Positions 8,371-15,864 of a DNA stretch of 15,864 bases are shown here, piece by piece. Positions within the stretch are counted from its first letter, which is position 1. Each line of letters opens with the position of its first letter. Source of the stretch: an uncultured Saprospiraceae bacterium (GTDB lineage Bacteria > Bacteroidota > Bacteroidia > Chitinophagales > Saprospiraceae); contig CALIQO010000111.1 of the NCBI GenBank assembly GCA_938044055.1, positions 1-15,864 of the forward strand, read 5' to 3'. Below the pieces are notes generated by a model. The model was given only the letters and a program-made list of their open reading frames with translations, had not been told where the DNA came from and ran no database searches. Position numbers and translations under genes: made by a program.

Positions 8371-8892
8371 TTAGATTTTATATCTCTCCTTATACAAGGT
8401 CATGTGATGGTTATGATGACCAGCAACTATATAAGGAATTGCATGTGCTTTAGTTGATGATCCAGACACTATTGTTTTTCTATTCCACATGGTCTCGCTG
8501 AAGTTATTAAATAAGGCAATGGTTGATTTTCTCTGTGCTATGAAGTCTTTTAATACATCTGCTGAACTTACATGACTGAAATCATTTCTCATATACTCAT
8601 CTTGATCGAAAGAAGGTAAGCTTCCTTTTTCGCCTCTAGCGATACACATAGCTCGATAGCAAAAAACTCTTTCCGTATCTATTACGTGAATAAGACATTC
8701 TTTTACCGTCCATTTGCCTGGAGCATATCTATAATCCCAGTCTTCTACTTTAGCAGAAAAAGTTTTCAATTCTTCAATCTGAGAATTCAGCAATTCCATT
8801 ATATCTGCTTCCTTAACCAGATCTATATACGTGAAATAATATGGAGCACAATCTCCTAGTTGTGGACTTGCTATAATTGTCGTTTTACTCAT
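8371..8892 (-). CDS. DinB/YfiT-like putative metal-dependent protein
   Basis: This 173-aa protein of the DinB superfamily (DinB_2 type) is predicted to be a four-helix bundle that binds a divalent metal. The family signature is clear: YRYAPGKWTVKECLIHVIDT (55-72 region) followed by ERVFCYRAMCIARG and a C-terminal AGHHNHHMTLYKERY. The likely metal ligands are H69 plus two of the histidines at 159-163. Proteins of this kind include YfiT-like hydrolases and thiol-dependent transferases (bacillithiol or mycothiol S-transferases), but many have no known reaction. It is unrelated to DNA polymerase IV, despite the shared name. It is the first gene of a probable two-gene operon with the radical SAM gene. 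A TACATTTG promoter-like site lies 17 nt upstream of its ATG. The function is not determined. Confidence 0.87.
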   Translation of the reverse strand: MSKTTIIASPQLGDCAPYYFTYIDLVKEADIMELLNSQIEELKTFSAKVEDWDYRYAPGKWTVKECLIHVIDTERVFCYRAMCIARGEKGSLPSFDQDEYMRNDFSHVSSADVLKDFIAQRKSTIALFNNFSETMWNRKTIVSGSSTKAHAIPYIVAGHHNHHMTLYKERYKI

Positions 8893-8909
8893 AATAAATA
8901 TATAGAATA

Positions 8910-8917
8910 CAAATGTA
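8910..8917 (-). promoter_or_regulatory. Putative Bacteroidota -7 promoter element for the DinB/radical SAM operon
   Basis: On the minus strand this reads TACATTTG, a full match to the Bacteroidota -7 consensus TANNTTTG, 17 nt before the DinB-like ATG. No TTTG -33 element is found at the usual distance of about 19 nt. An octamer with six fixed positions also occurs by chance in AT-rich DNA, so this is suggestive only. Confidence 0.35.
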
Positions 8918-8936
8918 ATTTCTTTTATTCAATAGT

Positions 8937-10805
8937 ATGGTTACCATGTGTCATTTCACAATCTATTGCTTGCACAATTTAGACACAAAGAAAGAGAATA
9001 AGTGTCCTAGAGAAATTGCTAGCTTTGGAGTTGTGGAAATTATAAGAAAAAATAGTGTTCTAATCTTAGTGGTGGCTATTGCTGTTATTTCTTTTCTGCA
9101 TCATTATACTCATGACCCCTTAACTGTTATAAGCTGGGATGTCTATGGATACTACCTTTATCTACCTGCTATTTTAAAATATGGTGATTGGGATAATTAT
9201 GCATTTGCCATTGAGCATCTAAACCAATACTACATCTCCAGTGACTTATATCAGTTGATGGACTGGAAAGGAGAAAAAGCGCCCATCTATACCATAGGGA
9301 TGGCAGTGCTCTATGCGCCCTTCTATTTTTTAAGCGACATAGTGGCATCCTTGACTTCTTATCCTGCTGATGGCATGTCTCAACCATACCAGTGGGGCAT
9401 TGTTGTGGCATCATGGTTCTATATGGGTGTCGGCATCTATTGCCTTAATCGCTTGCTGGAAGTACTAAAGTTTTCTTGGTCTACTCGTGTATGGAGCTTA
9501 GCGGCAATCGTTTTTGGTAGTAATTATTTTCATTATGTGGTTTATGAAAATGGGATGTCTCATACCTACCTTTTTACCCTTTATGCTATATTGTTATACT
9601 ATACGCATAGGTGGCACACACAAGCTAAATTGTCTTACATCATCATATGTGGGTTGTGTATATCCTTGCTGTGTATCGCTCGCCCTTCTGAGGTAATAAG
9701 CCTACTCATTCCCGTTTTATACGGTGTTTATAATGGGTTGACAATACTGATTAAGCGACATCGCTTGGTAAAAAATTTTAAACAGATCGTAGCCTTTTCA
9801 ATCGTAGGTATATCAGTAGTTTCTATTCAAGTTTTATTCTGGAAAATATCGCAGGGCGATTGGATATTCAATGGTTACAGTGGGCACCATTTCGATTTTC
9901 TAAGTCCACATATCTGGGATGGATTGTTTAGCTTCCGCAAAGGTTGGTTGATATATAGCCCTGTATTCTTTATCGCCCTTCTGGGCTTTATACAACTCTA
10001 CAGGGAAGAAAGGAGGTGGTTCTGGGCATTAACCTTATTTACAGTTATTAATATTTATATCGTTCTAAGCTGGCACATATGGTGGTATGCATCTTCCTAT
10101 GGTATGAGGGCGTTGATTCAGTCTTACGCTATTCTGGCCATTCCAATGGCTCTTTTTATAAGGTGGTCACAACGTCGCAAGTGGATCGGAAACTTGACCA
10201 AGATATTTATTGTGTTGTGTATATGTATGAATCAGTTTCAAGACTGGCAATATAGAAATGGCATACTCTTGCAAGACGAGATGAATGCGATGTTTTACAC
10301 GCGGAGTTTTCTTAAAACTACTGTAAATAAAGACTTAAGAAAATTTATAGATAACCCAGAAGAATACAAGGGTGGTTCTGAAAGAAAAATATTGAGAAAT
10401 ATAGAAATTGACACTGTGCAATGGGATACTCTCATTAACAATGTTCCCGCTGAAATTGTAACTCCCGGTTCTTATGGACCTACTATAAGAATTAATTTAA
10501 ATGAAGCTGTAGAAGCAGATTCCTGGCTACATGGTTCTGGAAATTTTTATACAGATTCAGAAAAGTTTACAGCATACAAGCAAGCACGATTCGTTCTTTC
10601 ACACAGCCGGAATGGTGAGAATATAAAATGGAGAGGCATTCACATTCAGAGAATAATTGATGTAGGTAAGTGGAACGACTTTGGCTTTGATTTTCGTTTA
10701 GATCAAGGTGGTTATGTGGGTGATCAGATTGAGATGACCTTGTGGAATAGAGGTCCAGATACCATGTATGTTAACCAAGTTACCGTAAGTAAATATATAG
10801 AATGA
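8937..10805 (+). CDS. Polytopic GT-C-like membrane protein with C-terminal extracytoplasmic domain
   Basis: This is a large inner-membrane protein. Hydrophobic segments lie at about 38-55, 115-135, 152-172, 183-200, 208-223, 231-262, 282-302, 338-355, 361-378, 392-408 and 420-430. After the first helix comes the loop SWDVYGYYLYLPAILKYGDW (66-85). An acidic/aromatic loop there is typical of GT-C transferases that use lipid-linked sugars, such as ArnT/PMT relatives, so a transfer reaction on the periplasmic face is plausible but unproven. Residues about 435-622 form a soluble C-terminal part rich in beta pattern (for example FVLSHSRNGENIKWRGIHI), probably periplasmic. The start is uncertain: the first 32 residues are Cys/His-rich and unlike a membrane-protein N-terminus, and GTG at 9033, which would give MEIIRKNSVLILV, fits better. 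The stop overlaps the next start by 4 nt (ATGA), implying translational coupling to the dehydrogenase. Confidence 0.8.
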   Translation: MVTMCHFTIYCLHNLDTKKENKCPREIASFGVVEIIRKNSVLILVVAIAVISFLHHYTHDPLTVISWDVYGYYLYLPAILKYGDWDNYAFAIEHLNQYYISSDLYQLMDWKGEKAPIYTIGMAVLYAPFYFLSDIVASLTSYPADGMSQPYQWGIVVASWFYMGVGIYCLNRLLEVLKFSWSTRVWSLAAIVFGSNYFHYVVYENGMSHTYLFTLYAILLYYTHRWHTQAKLSYIIICGLCISLLCIARPSEVISLLIPVLYGVYNGLTILIKRHRLVKNFKQIVAFSIVGISVVSIQVLFWKISQGDWIFNGYSGHHFDFLSPHIWDGLFSFRKGWLIYSPVFFIALLGFIQLYREERRWFWALTLFTVINIYIVLSWHIWWYASSYGMRALIQSYAILAIPMALFIRWSQRRKWIGNLTKIFIVLCICMNQFQDWQYRNGILLQDEMNAMFYTRSFLKTTVNKDLRKFIDNPEEYKGGSERKILRNIEIDTVQWDTLINNVPAEIVTPGSYGPTIRINLNEAVEADSWLHGSGNFYTDSEKFTAYKQARFVLSHSRNGENIKWRGIHIQRIIDVGKWNDFGFDFRLDQGGYVGDQIEMTLWNRGPDTMYVNQVTVSKYIE

Positions 10806-11761
10806 AAATATTGATTACAGACTATGTACATCCTTCTTTGATTTCAAGATTAGAAAACGATGGTCATGAGGTCGATTACAATAGAGCAATAACATTAACA
10901 CAAGTAAAGGATGTACTTCATTCTTACAATGGCATTGTTATAAATTCTAAAATCAGAATGGATAAGGAAGCCATAACCTTAAATCCTAATCTTGATTTCA
11001 TCGCGCGGTTAGGATCTGGGATGGAGATCGTAGACATTCCCTATGCACAGCAGAATGGCATAAGAGTAATTAACACACCAGATGGAAATGCTTCATCTGT
11101 GGGTGAACATGCAATCGGCATGTTACTCATGCTCGCTGATAATCTAAGAAAAGGTGATAAGGAGGTAAAGGCGTTCAAGTGGAATAGAGAAGAAAATCGT
11201 GGATGGGAATTAAAAGGCAAGACCATCGGAATCATCGGTGTAGGACATACAGGCAGTCAGCTTGCGCAAAAATTATCCGGCTTCGGAATGAAGATTCTCG
11301 TATACGATAAATACAATAATGATTTCCTTCAATCTCTTCCTATGGTTGAAGAATCTGATCTTGAAACCATTAAGAAAGAATCAGATATTATCAGTTTCCA
11401 CCTTCCGCTCACGCGTGAAATAATGCATCTATGTGATGATGGCTTTATCTCGGAATGCAAGAATGGCGTTGTTCTAATCAATACCTCTAGGGGTAAAGTC
11501 ATACATACACCTTCATTGATAGATGGGTTGAATAGCGGTAAGATAAGGGGAGCTTGCTTAGATGTTTTCGAAAATGAAAAGGTGGCCACCTTTAGTGAAG
11601 AGGAAAAAGTTATGTATGCTCAGTTAAATGAATTCCCGCAAGTAATTGTTTCTCCGCATGTAGCAGGCTGGACACACGAGTCTCTCAAGCGAATTGCAGA
11701 TCTGATCTACGAGAGAATAAACAATGGATACACGATGAAACTTCCTCCCTACACTTACTGA
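10802..11761 (+). CDS. D-isomer-specific 2-hydroxyacid dehydrogenase
   Basis: This 319-aa NAD(P)-dependent oxidoreductase should interconvert a D-2-hydroxy acid and its 2-keto acid in the cytosol. It has the two-domain plan of the family. The catalytic domain is split (1-105 and about 285-319) around a Rossmann domain with GVGHTG (146-151) and the acidic residue D169 ending the second strand (ILVYDK), which favours NAD over NADP. The catalytic residues are R230 (INTSRGKV), E259 (LDVFENEK) and H286 (SPHVAGWT). GSGMEIVDIPYAQQNGIRVI (71-90) is the conserved substrate-loop region. The length fits single-copy family members without the ACT domain of some SerA proteins. The substrate cannot be told from sequence: phosphoglycerate, hydroxypyruvate or another acid are all possible. 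Its ATG overlaps the stop of the membrane-protein gene by 4 nt, so the two are very likely co-expressed, which hints that the product may feed or process something related to that membrane protein. Confidence 0.9.
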   Translation: MKILITDYVHPSLISRLENDGHEVDYNRAITLTQVKDVLHSYNGIVINSKIRMDKEAITLNPNLDFIARLGSGMEIVDIPYAQQNGIRVINTPDGNASSVGEHAIGMLLMLADNLRKGDKEVKAFKWNREENRGWELKGKTIGIIGVGHTGSQLAQKLSGFGMKILVYDKYNNDFLQSLPMVEESDLETIKKESDIISFHLPLTREIMHLCDDGFISECKNGVVLINTSRGKVIHTPSLIDGLNSGKIRGACLDVFENEKVATFSEEEKVMYAQLNEFPQVIVSPHVAGWTHESLKRIADLIYERINNGYTMKLPPYTY

Positions 11762-11766
11762 TTAAA

Positions 11767-14268
11767 TCAGAAGTCTTCTTCCGTTTCATCAACTTTCTTG
11801 GCTTTTTCATCCTGTGCTCTTAGCTTCTGCTCCAGAAGGGCCACTTGATTACAATCCGACTGTATCAATTCTCCTTCAGGAATCACGAAACGTGCGGATT
11901 CATCGTAAGGTATAGTCGGGTCGTTCTCAATCTTAGAAAGGAATTTCTCGAAGAAAGGTCTGGCCATTACTGCTCCTTGTCCATCGGCTATGGTTAAAAA
12001 TCTTATCCATCTTTCTGATCCTCCTACCCAAGTAGCTGTAACCAATTCTGGTGTAAACCCTACGAACCATCCATCGACGTGATCATTGGTTGTTCCCGTT
12101 TTACCAGCAATTTCGCTTTTAAATTTATCTGCTCTGTGATGAACGACATTCTTAAGTAGGTCGACCATGGCATAATTAAGTCCAGGGGGAATTACCTTTC
12201 GTTGTTTAGGAACGTAGTTATATATGATTCTGCCGTTTTTATCTTCAATTCTCTTGATAAAAATAGGCTTACTATACATCCCGTTATTTGCGTAAGCGGT
12301 ATACGCACCAGCCATATCCATCACTGTAAGGTCTGAAGAGCCGAGTACTATACTCGGACTAGAAGGCACTTTATTTTTATCCATTCCAAGTCTACCTACC
12401 AAGTCTCTGATGGGTTCTACACTCTGAAGTTCCTTGACTAAATGCACCGAGACAGAATTCATAGAATGCCTTAAACCCTCTTTAAGAGTAACCATTTTTC
12501 CAGAAAAATCTTTAGAGTTAGAAGGTGCCCAAGTTTTTATTAATCCGAAATCTGAACCTCCTGCAGGAATAACATACTGGCGATCTTCTACTTTCTGGCA
12601 GGGTGATATTCCTTTATCTAAGGCAACGGTATATAAGAATGGTTTAAAAGTAGAACCGATCTGACGATTAGATTGTCGGATGTGGTCATACTTAAAGTAA
12701 TCATGGCCGATTCCTCCTACCCATGTTTTAACGAAACCTGTCTTAGGGTCTAAGGATACGGAACCAATCTGCATAATCATTGCATGATATTTAATGGAAT
12801 CCAGAGGAGTCATCGTAACCGTCTTTTCCATTTTATCATTGTAGGCAAACACTTTCATCTTCCGCTTGGTGTTGAATACTTTCTGAGCTTTTTTCTGCAA
12901 TGTTGTCCACTCTTCTTTTAACACTGGCCATACTTCACTTCTTATCGCTTCTTTGTAATTACTCGACATGCCAGATGTAATGAGCTTCTTTTTAACAAGT
13001 CCATCTAGATAACCTTTCGTTTTACTCTCAGAAATCATACGCTTAATGTCCACATTTCTCATCCTTACTTCAGGGAATTTTTCAGTCATCTGAACAATTG
13101 CATTCTGCATGATCACCGACTTAAGGTCCTGGAATCTCTGAGATTCTTGCACCTTCCGATTCAAGCTCTGCTTGCGGATATTTTTTTCTTTTTCATCCGC
13201 TTTATAGGTCCATGGGTCTCTCTTACTCCAAACCTTGGATAACTGATTCTGTATACGTTCCATGTGGTCTCTTGCCGCTGCTTCTGCATGCCGTTGCATC
13301 GGAAGATTTATGGTCGTATAGATCTTCAACCCATCCGTATAGATATCGTATTTAGTTCCATCAGGCTTTTTATACCGATCCTGATTCAATATGTAATTAA
13401 GTTCTTTTGTAGCTTCTGTTCTAAAATACGGCGCAGGACCATCGAAATTTTTCGCCGCGCGAAAATTCGACATATCTATTGGAATCTCCTTGAGAGAATC
13501 ATACTCTTCTTGGGTTAAGTAATCATTCCTGACCAACTGGCGCAGTACTACGGATCTACGTTTAAATGCAGATTCCGGTCTACTCTTAGGATTGTAAAGA
13601 TCAGGGTTCTTCAGCATACCTATCAGAACAGCTGCTTCTTCTATGGCAAGATCTTGCTGTTCTTTCCCGAAATAATTCTTAGAGGCTGCAGATATTCCAT
13701 AAGACTGGTTGAGGAGTTCGGCCTTATTAAGATACATGGCTAGGATCTCCTCCTTGGTATATCTTTTTTCGAATTGAACAGCGATGGTCCATTCTTTTAG
13801 TTTCTGCCAGACCCTCTTAACGAAATTCCTGTTGTAATCAGTGAAAAATTGTTTTGCTAATTGCTGAGTGATTGTTGAAGCTCCTCCTCTCTTGCTCAGG
13901 TAAGCAACTGCCCTCATTGTACCTCTAGCATCGATTCCGCTGTGAGAAAAGAAACGCTCATCCTCTGTAGCAACGAGTGCATTAACTAGATGAGGGTTTA
14001 TCTCATCGAATGTGAGCCAATCTCTGTTATGCTTAAAGTATCTACCTATCTCTTCTAGTTTTCCATCGTCGTCGTCATCTAGAATTTTAGTCGATACTTC
14101 ATACTTAGGATTCTCAAGCTCTGAAGAATCTGGCATTTTAGTAAATGAAATCAATACGAAGACAGCAATGGCAACTACAATGCCTACAAGTACACATGCC
14201 CACATAGCTTGTGTCAGTGTTTTTAGATAATCCTTAGGAGTAGGAGTTTCTTTTTTCTTTTTAGCCAT
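11767..14268 (-). CDS. Class A penicillin-binding protein (PBP1A-like)
   Basis: This 833-aa bifunctional peptidoglycan synthase is anchored in the inner membrane by one helix (21-42) after a lysine-rich cytoplasmic start (MAKKKKE). It polymerises lipid II and cross-links the strands in the periplasm. The GT51 domain (about 75-260) has catalytic E102 in ATEDERFFSHSGID, GGASTITQQLAKQFF (128-142) and the second acidic site near E174 in KEEILAMYLN. The transpeptidase domain has the SxxK serine S539 (GSTFKP), SxN at S602-M603-N604 and KTGT at 723-726. Between them, residues 335-490 form a charged, mostly helical linker. The C-terminus is short and acidic. The gene stands alone on the minus strand, converging with the dehydrogenase gene and diverging from the secreted transglutaminase-like gene. 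A TACTTTTG site lies 24 nt before the ATG. All catalytic motifs are intact. Confidence 0.95.
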   Translation of the reverse strand: MAKKKKETPTPKDYLKTLTQAMWACVLVGIVVAIAVFVLISFTKMPDSSELENPKYEVSTKILDDDDDGKLEEIGRYFKHNRDWLTFDEINPHLVNALVATEDERFFSHSGIDARGTMRAVAYLSKRGGASTITQQLAKQFFTDYNRNFVKRVWQKLKEWTIAVQFEKRYTKEEILAMYLNKAELLNQSYGISAASKNYFGKEQQDLAIEEAAVLIGMLKNPDLYNPKSRPESAFKRRSVVLRQLVRNDYLTQEEYDSLKEIPIDMSNFRAAKNFDGPAPYFRTEATKELNYILNQDRYKKPDGTKYDIYTDGLKIYTTINLPMQRHAEAAARDHMERIQNQLSKVWSKRDPWTYKADEKEKNIRKQSLNRKVQESQRFQDLKSVIMQNAIVQMTEKFPEVRMRNVDIKRMISESKTKGYLDGLVKKKLITSGMSSNYKEAIRSEVWPVLKEEWTTLQKKAQKVFNTKRKMKVFAYNDKMEKTVTMTPLDSIKYHAMIMQIGSVSLDPKTGFVKTWVGGIGHDYFKYDHIRQSNRQIGSTFKPFLYTVALDKGISPCQKVEDRQYVIPAGGSDFGLIKTWAPSNSKDFSGKMVTLKEGLRHSMNSVSVHLVKELQSVEPIRDLVGRLGMDKNKVPSSPSIVLGSSDLTVMDMAGAYTAYANNGMYSKPIFIKRIEDKNGRIIYNYVPKQRKVIPPGLNYAMVDLLKNVVHHRADKFKSEIAGKTGTTNDHVDGWFVGFTPELVTATWVGGSERWIRFLTIADGQGAVMARPFFEKFLSKIENDPTIPYDESARFVIPEGELIQSDCNQVALLEQKLRAQDEKAKKVDETEEDF

Positions 14269-14525
14269 AATAGCCTAAACTGGTTTAATTAACAAAAGTA
14301 AGGGATTGATATCATATTAAAGAAATATTTAATATGTATTTGCTTCAATATAAATATATGCTTGATTAAATACTTGTTCATTACATAACGAGTATCCGTA
14401 CAGGACTTATTATTATCCGTTGGTGAATTCTAGGCTTTTACAGTTTATTTAGCTAAACGTACAGATCGCTCATTAGCCTGATATAAATGACTGAAGCTTA
14501 AGTATATTGCTTGAAAACGCATAAT
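14269..14525. other. Divergent intergenic region between PBP1A-like and secreted-protein genes
   Basis: This 257-bp AT-rich gap must hold the promoters of both divergent genes. The site facing the PBP1A-like gene is listed separately. For the plus-strand gene no full TANNTTTG match is seen. A 10-bp palindrome TTTAGCTAAA lies at 14448-14457, about 68 nt before the plus-strand ATG, and could be an operator. No RNA gene or coding frame was recognised here. Confidence 0.5.
14293..14300 (-). promoter_or_regulatory. Putative Bacteroidota -7 promoter element for the PBP1A-like gene
   Basis: On the minus strand this reads TACTTTTG, matching TANNTTTG, 24 nt before the PBP1A-like ATG. About 19-25 nt further upstream is TTTCTTT, a weak stand-in for the -33 TTTG. 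Position and match make a promoter plausible. It implies a short 5' leader. Confidence 0.4.
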
Positions 14526-15864
14526 ATGAAAATTTTCTTCATCCATATATTTCTACTCTACACCTTTATAACCTATGCACAGGATTCTTGCGAGAATATG
14601 TCAGACTACTTATCAGACAATCCTGAGGTAGCGCAATCTATAAACTGGCAAGATGGACAAGGAGGTATAATTGCCTACAATGATTGGTCTCAAGAAATGA
14701 AAGATCGTTTAGAACAGTCATACCAAGACGTCATTAACCATAACCTTAATGTTCCCAATCACCCTGAAATTCTGGATGATCCTGAATTATCGTTTCGGTA
14801 TACACTGATTTCAATGGAAGATGCATTAAAAATTTACTTAGGTCATGTTGCTCAAAGCGTGTATGTCGATGCTTACAATTTAGTGTCATGGCCTTTATCG
14901 AATGCTAGCTCAGAAAAACTCGAGCACTTATTCGATAGTAGATCTTTCTATTTAAGAGACAACGGAGAATGTTCTGTTCCATATTCCAGTGGGTCTGCTA
15001 CTCTTGGTAACCCACAATTCGTATTTGATTTTATAATCGAAAACAACCTGATTGGTTCAGATAGAAGAGAAACCATATTGCGACTGTTCGAGTGGTATAG
15101 AGATAACGTCTTACACTGGGGAAGAAGACAAGGCGAGACACAAGAGGAAGCTTGGTTACGATGCTACAATGGTTATCGTGGCACAAGTTCAATTCCCATT
15201 ATGATAGAAGGAGTAAGAGATAGCATTAACCAGAGTTCAGATGACAATAACCCTTCTTGGTTCAAATTTACTTCTAGGTGGGCAGGAGGTTGTCATGGTT
15301 CTTCTGGATTTCTGCGCGGAGTATTGAGAACATTAAACATTATGGTGTCGCAGGAACAAGGCTCTCATACAGGAGGACACAATCTACCTACCTTCCCTGA
15401 ATTAAACTATTTTCTATCACATGGCGATGACTTATACTCAGGTGCCAATAAGACAATTCCTCCTTATGAAGTAGAAAGATTTTTACTAGATTATGGAGAG
15501 TTCGATAATTTATTCTCTGAAGAATTAAATGGTAGTAATGTGAGTTTTATCGACCACAAGCATGTTGAAGAAAAAAGAATTCCTATATCATTTTTTGGCC
15601 CACGATGTAACAACCATACAGGTGATAGCTTTAACGATGTTGTTATTGGTTGGACTAACCTCGATGAATGGTTGACTCAGGAAGAACTGGATAAACTATT
15701 ACCAGAATTCGTAGAACATGTAGATAAGACTATAGAAGAAGCAGGGGGCTGTTTCAGTGATGGATATGCTGAACTTGTAAATAAATCTTTTCACACCTTA
15801 GGAACATCAGCTGATGTTCTTGATTTTCATCTTAATGTTAAATCCTATAACAAGGAAATAGATA
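14526..15864 (+). CDS. Secreted protein with predicted transglutaminase-like domain (3' truncated)
   Basis: The frame opens with ATG at 14526 and stays open for 446 codons to the right edge, so the C-terminus is missing. Residues 1-18 are a signal peptide with a likely cut after ITYA, before QDSC, so the protein is exported. I do not recognise a named family for the whole chain. Residues about 170-305 show a transglutaminase/papain-like pattern. This runs from a helix with LRLFEWYRDNVLHWGR (185-200) to RWAGGCHGSSGFLRGVLRTL (251-270), with candidate nucleophile C256. Then comes GGHNLPTFPELNYFLSHGDD (283-302), with candidate H285 and D301 or D302. The spacing between Cys, His and Asp is near that of transglutaminase-core proteins. 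Five more cysteines (22, 148, 213, 361, 409) could form disulfides. It could be a protein cross-linking enzyme, a protease or a non-catalytic relative. It is divergent from the PBP1A-like gene across 257 bp. Confidence 0.8.
   Translation, partial: MKIFFIHIFLLYTFITYAQDSCENMSDYLSDNPEVAQSINWQDGQGGIIAYNDWSQEMKDRLEQSYQDVINHNLNVPNHPEILDDPELSFRYTLISMEDALKIYLGHVAQSVYVDAYNLVSWPLSNASSEKLEHLFDSRSFYLRDNGECSVPYSSGSATLGNPQFVFDFIIENNLIGSDRRETILRLFEWYRDNVLHWGRRQGETQEEAWLRCYNGYRGTSSIPIMIEGVRDSINQSSDDNNPSWFKFTSRWAGGCHGSSGFLRGVLRTLNIMVSQEQGSHTGGHNLPTFPELNYFLSHGDDLYSGANKTIPPYEVERFLLDYGEFDNLFSEELNGSNVSFIDHKHVEEKRIPISFFGPRCNNHTGDSFNDVVIGWTNLDEWLTQEELDKLLPEFVEHVDKTIEEAGGCFSDGYAELVNKSFHTLGTSADVLDFHLNVKSYNKEID

Noticed and set aside
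14397..14464. CGTACAG occurring twice, 61 bp apart, upstream of the secreted-protein gene
   Set aside because: Two 7-mers in a 257-bp gap with no third copy or symmetry are not enough to call an operator.
1..15864. CRISPR arrays, insertion sequences, tRNA or rRNA genes, phage or defence genes
   Set aside because: No regularly spaced repeats, transposase motifs, cloverleaf-like segments or defence-type domains were seen on either strand.

Overview
The window looks like chromosomal DNA of a low-GC Bacteroidota bacterium, with no sign of mobile elements. The evidence is the gene content: a sensor kinase with two-component-regulator propeller repeats, a Y_Y_Y domain and a LytS-type kinase core; a lipoprotein with the TPR, beta-propeller, CRD-like and OmpA order known from the type IX secretion protein PorE; a Bacteroidota-style class A penicillin-binding protein; and two upstream sites matching the Bacteroidota promoter -7 consensus TANNTTTG. 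I cannot name the genus.

Layout. Bases 1-2291 (+) hold the 3' part of the sensor kinase, whose 5' end lies outside the window. Bases 2351-8892 are five minus-strand genes. In the order of transcription these are a DinB-like protein and a radical SAM/SPASM protein (5 bp apart, probably one operon), a cytosolic TPR protein, the PorE-like lipoprotein, and a GH13 oligo-1,6-glucosidase-type enzyme. Bases 8937-10805 (+) encode a polytopic GT-C-like membrane protein that overlaps by 4 nt a D-2-hydroxyacid dehydrogenase (10802-11761). That pair converges on a PBP1A-type penicillin-binding protein (11767-14268, -), with only 5 bp between the two stop codons. Bases 14526-15864 (+) begin a secreted protein that runs off the right edge. 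It carries a transglutaminase-like Cys/His/Asp pattern that I read directly from the sequence.

Together the genes lean towards the cell envelope: peptidoglycan synthesis (PBP1A), an OmpA-type peptidoglycan-anchored outer-membrane lipoprotein, a membrane protein resembling lipid-linked sugar transferases, a secreted transglutaminase-like protein and a surface-sensing kinase. The glucosidase, the DinB-like protein and the dehydrogenase are more metabolic and stand without an obvious pathway cluster. No rRNA, tRNA, CRISPR, insertion sequence or phage gene was seen. No intergenic stretch exceeds 260 bp. I see no clearly new multi-gene system; the best leads are the secreted transglutaminase-like gene, the DinB/radical SAM pair and the overlapping membrane protein/dehydrogenase pair.
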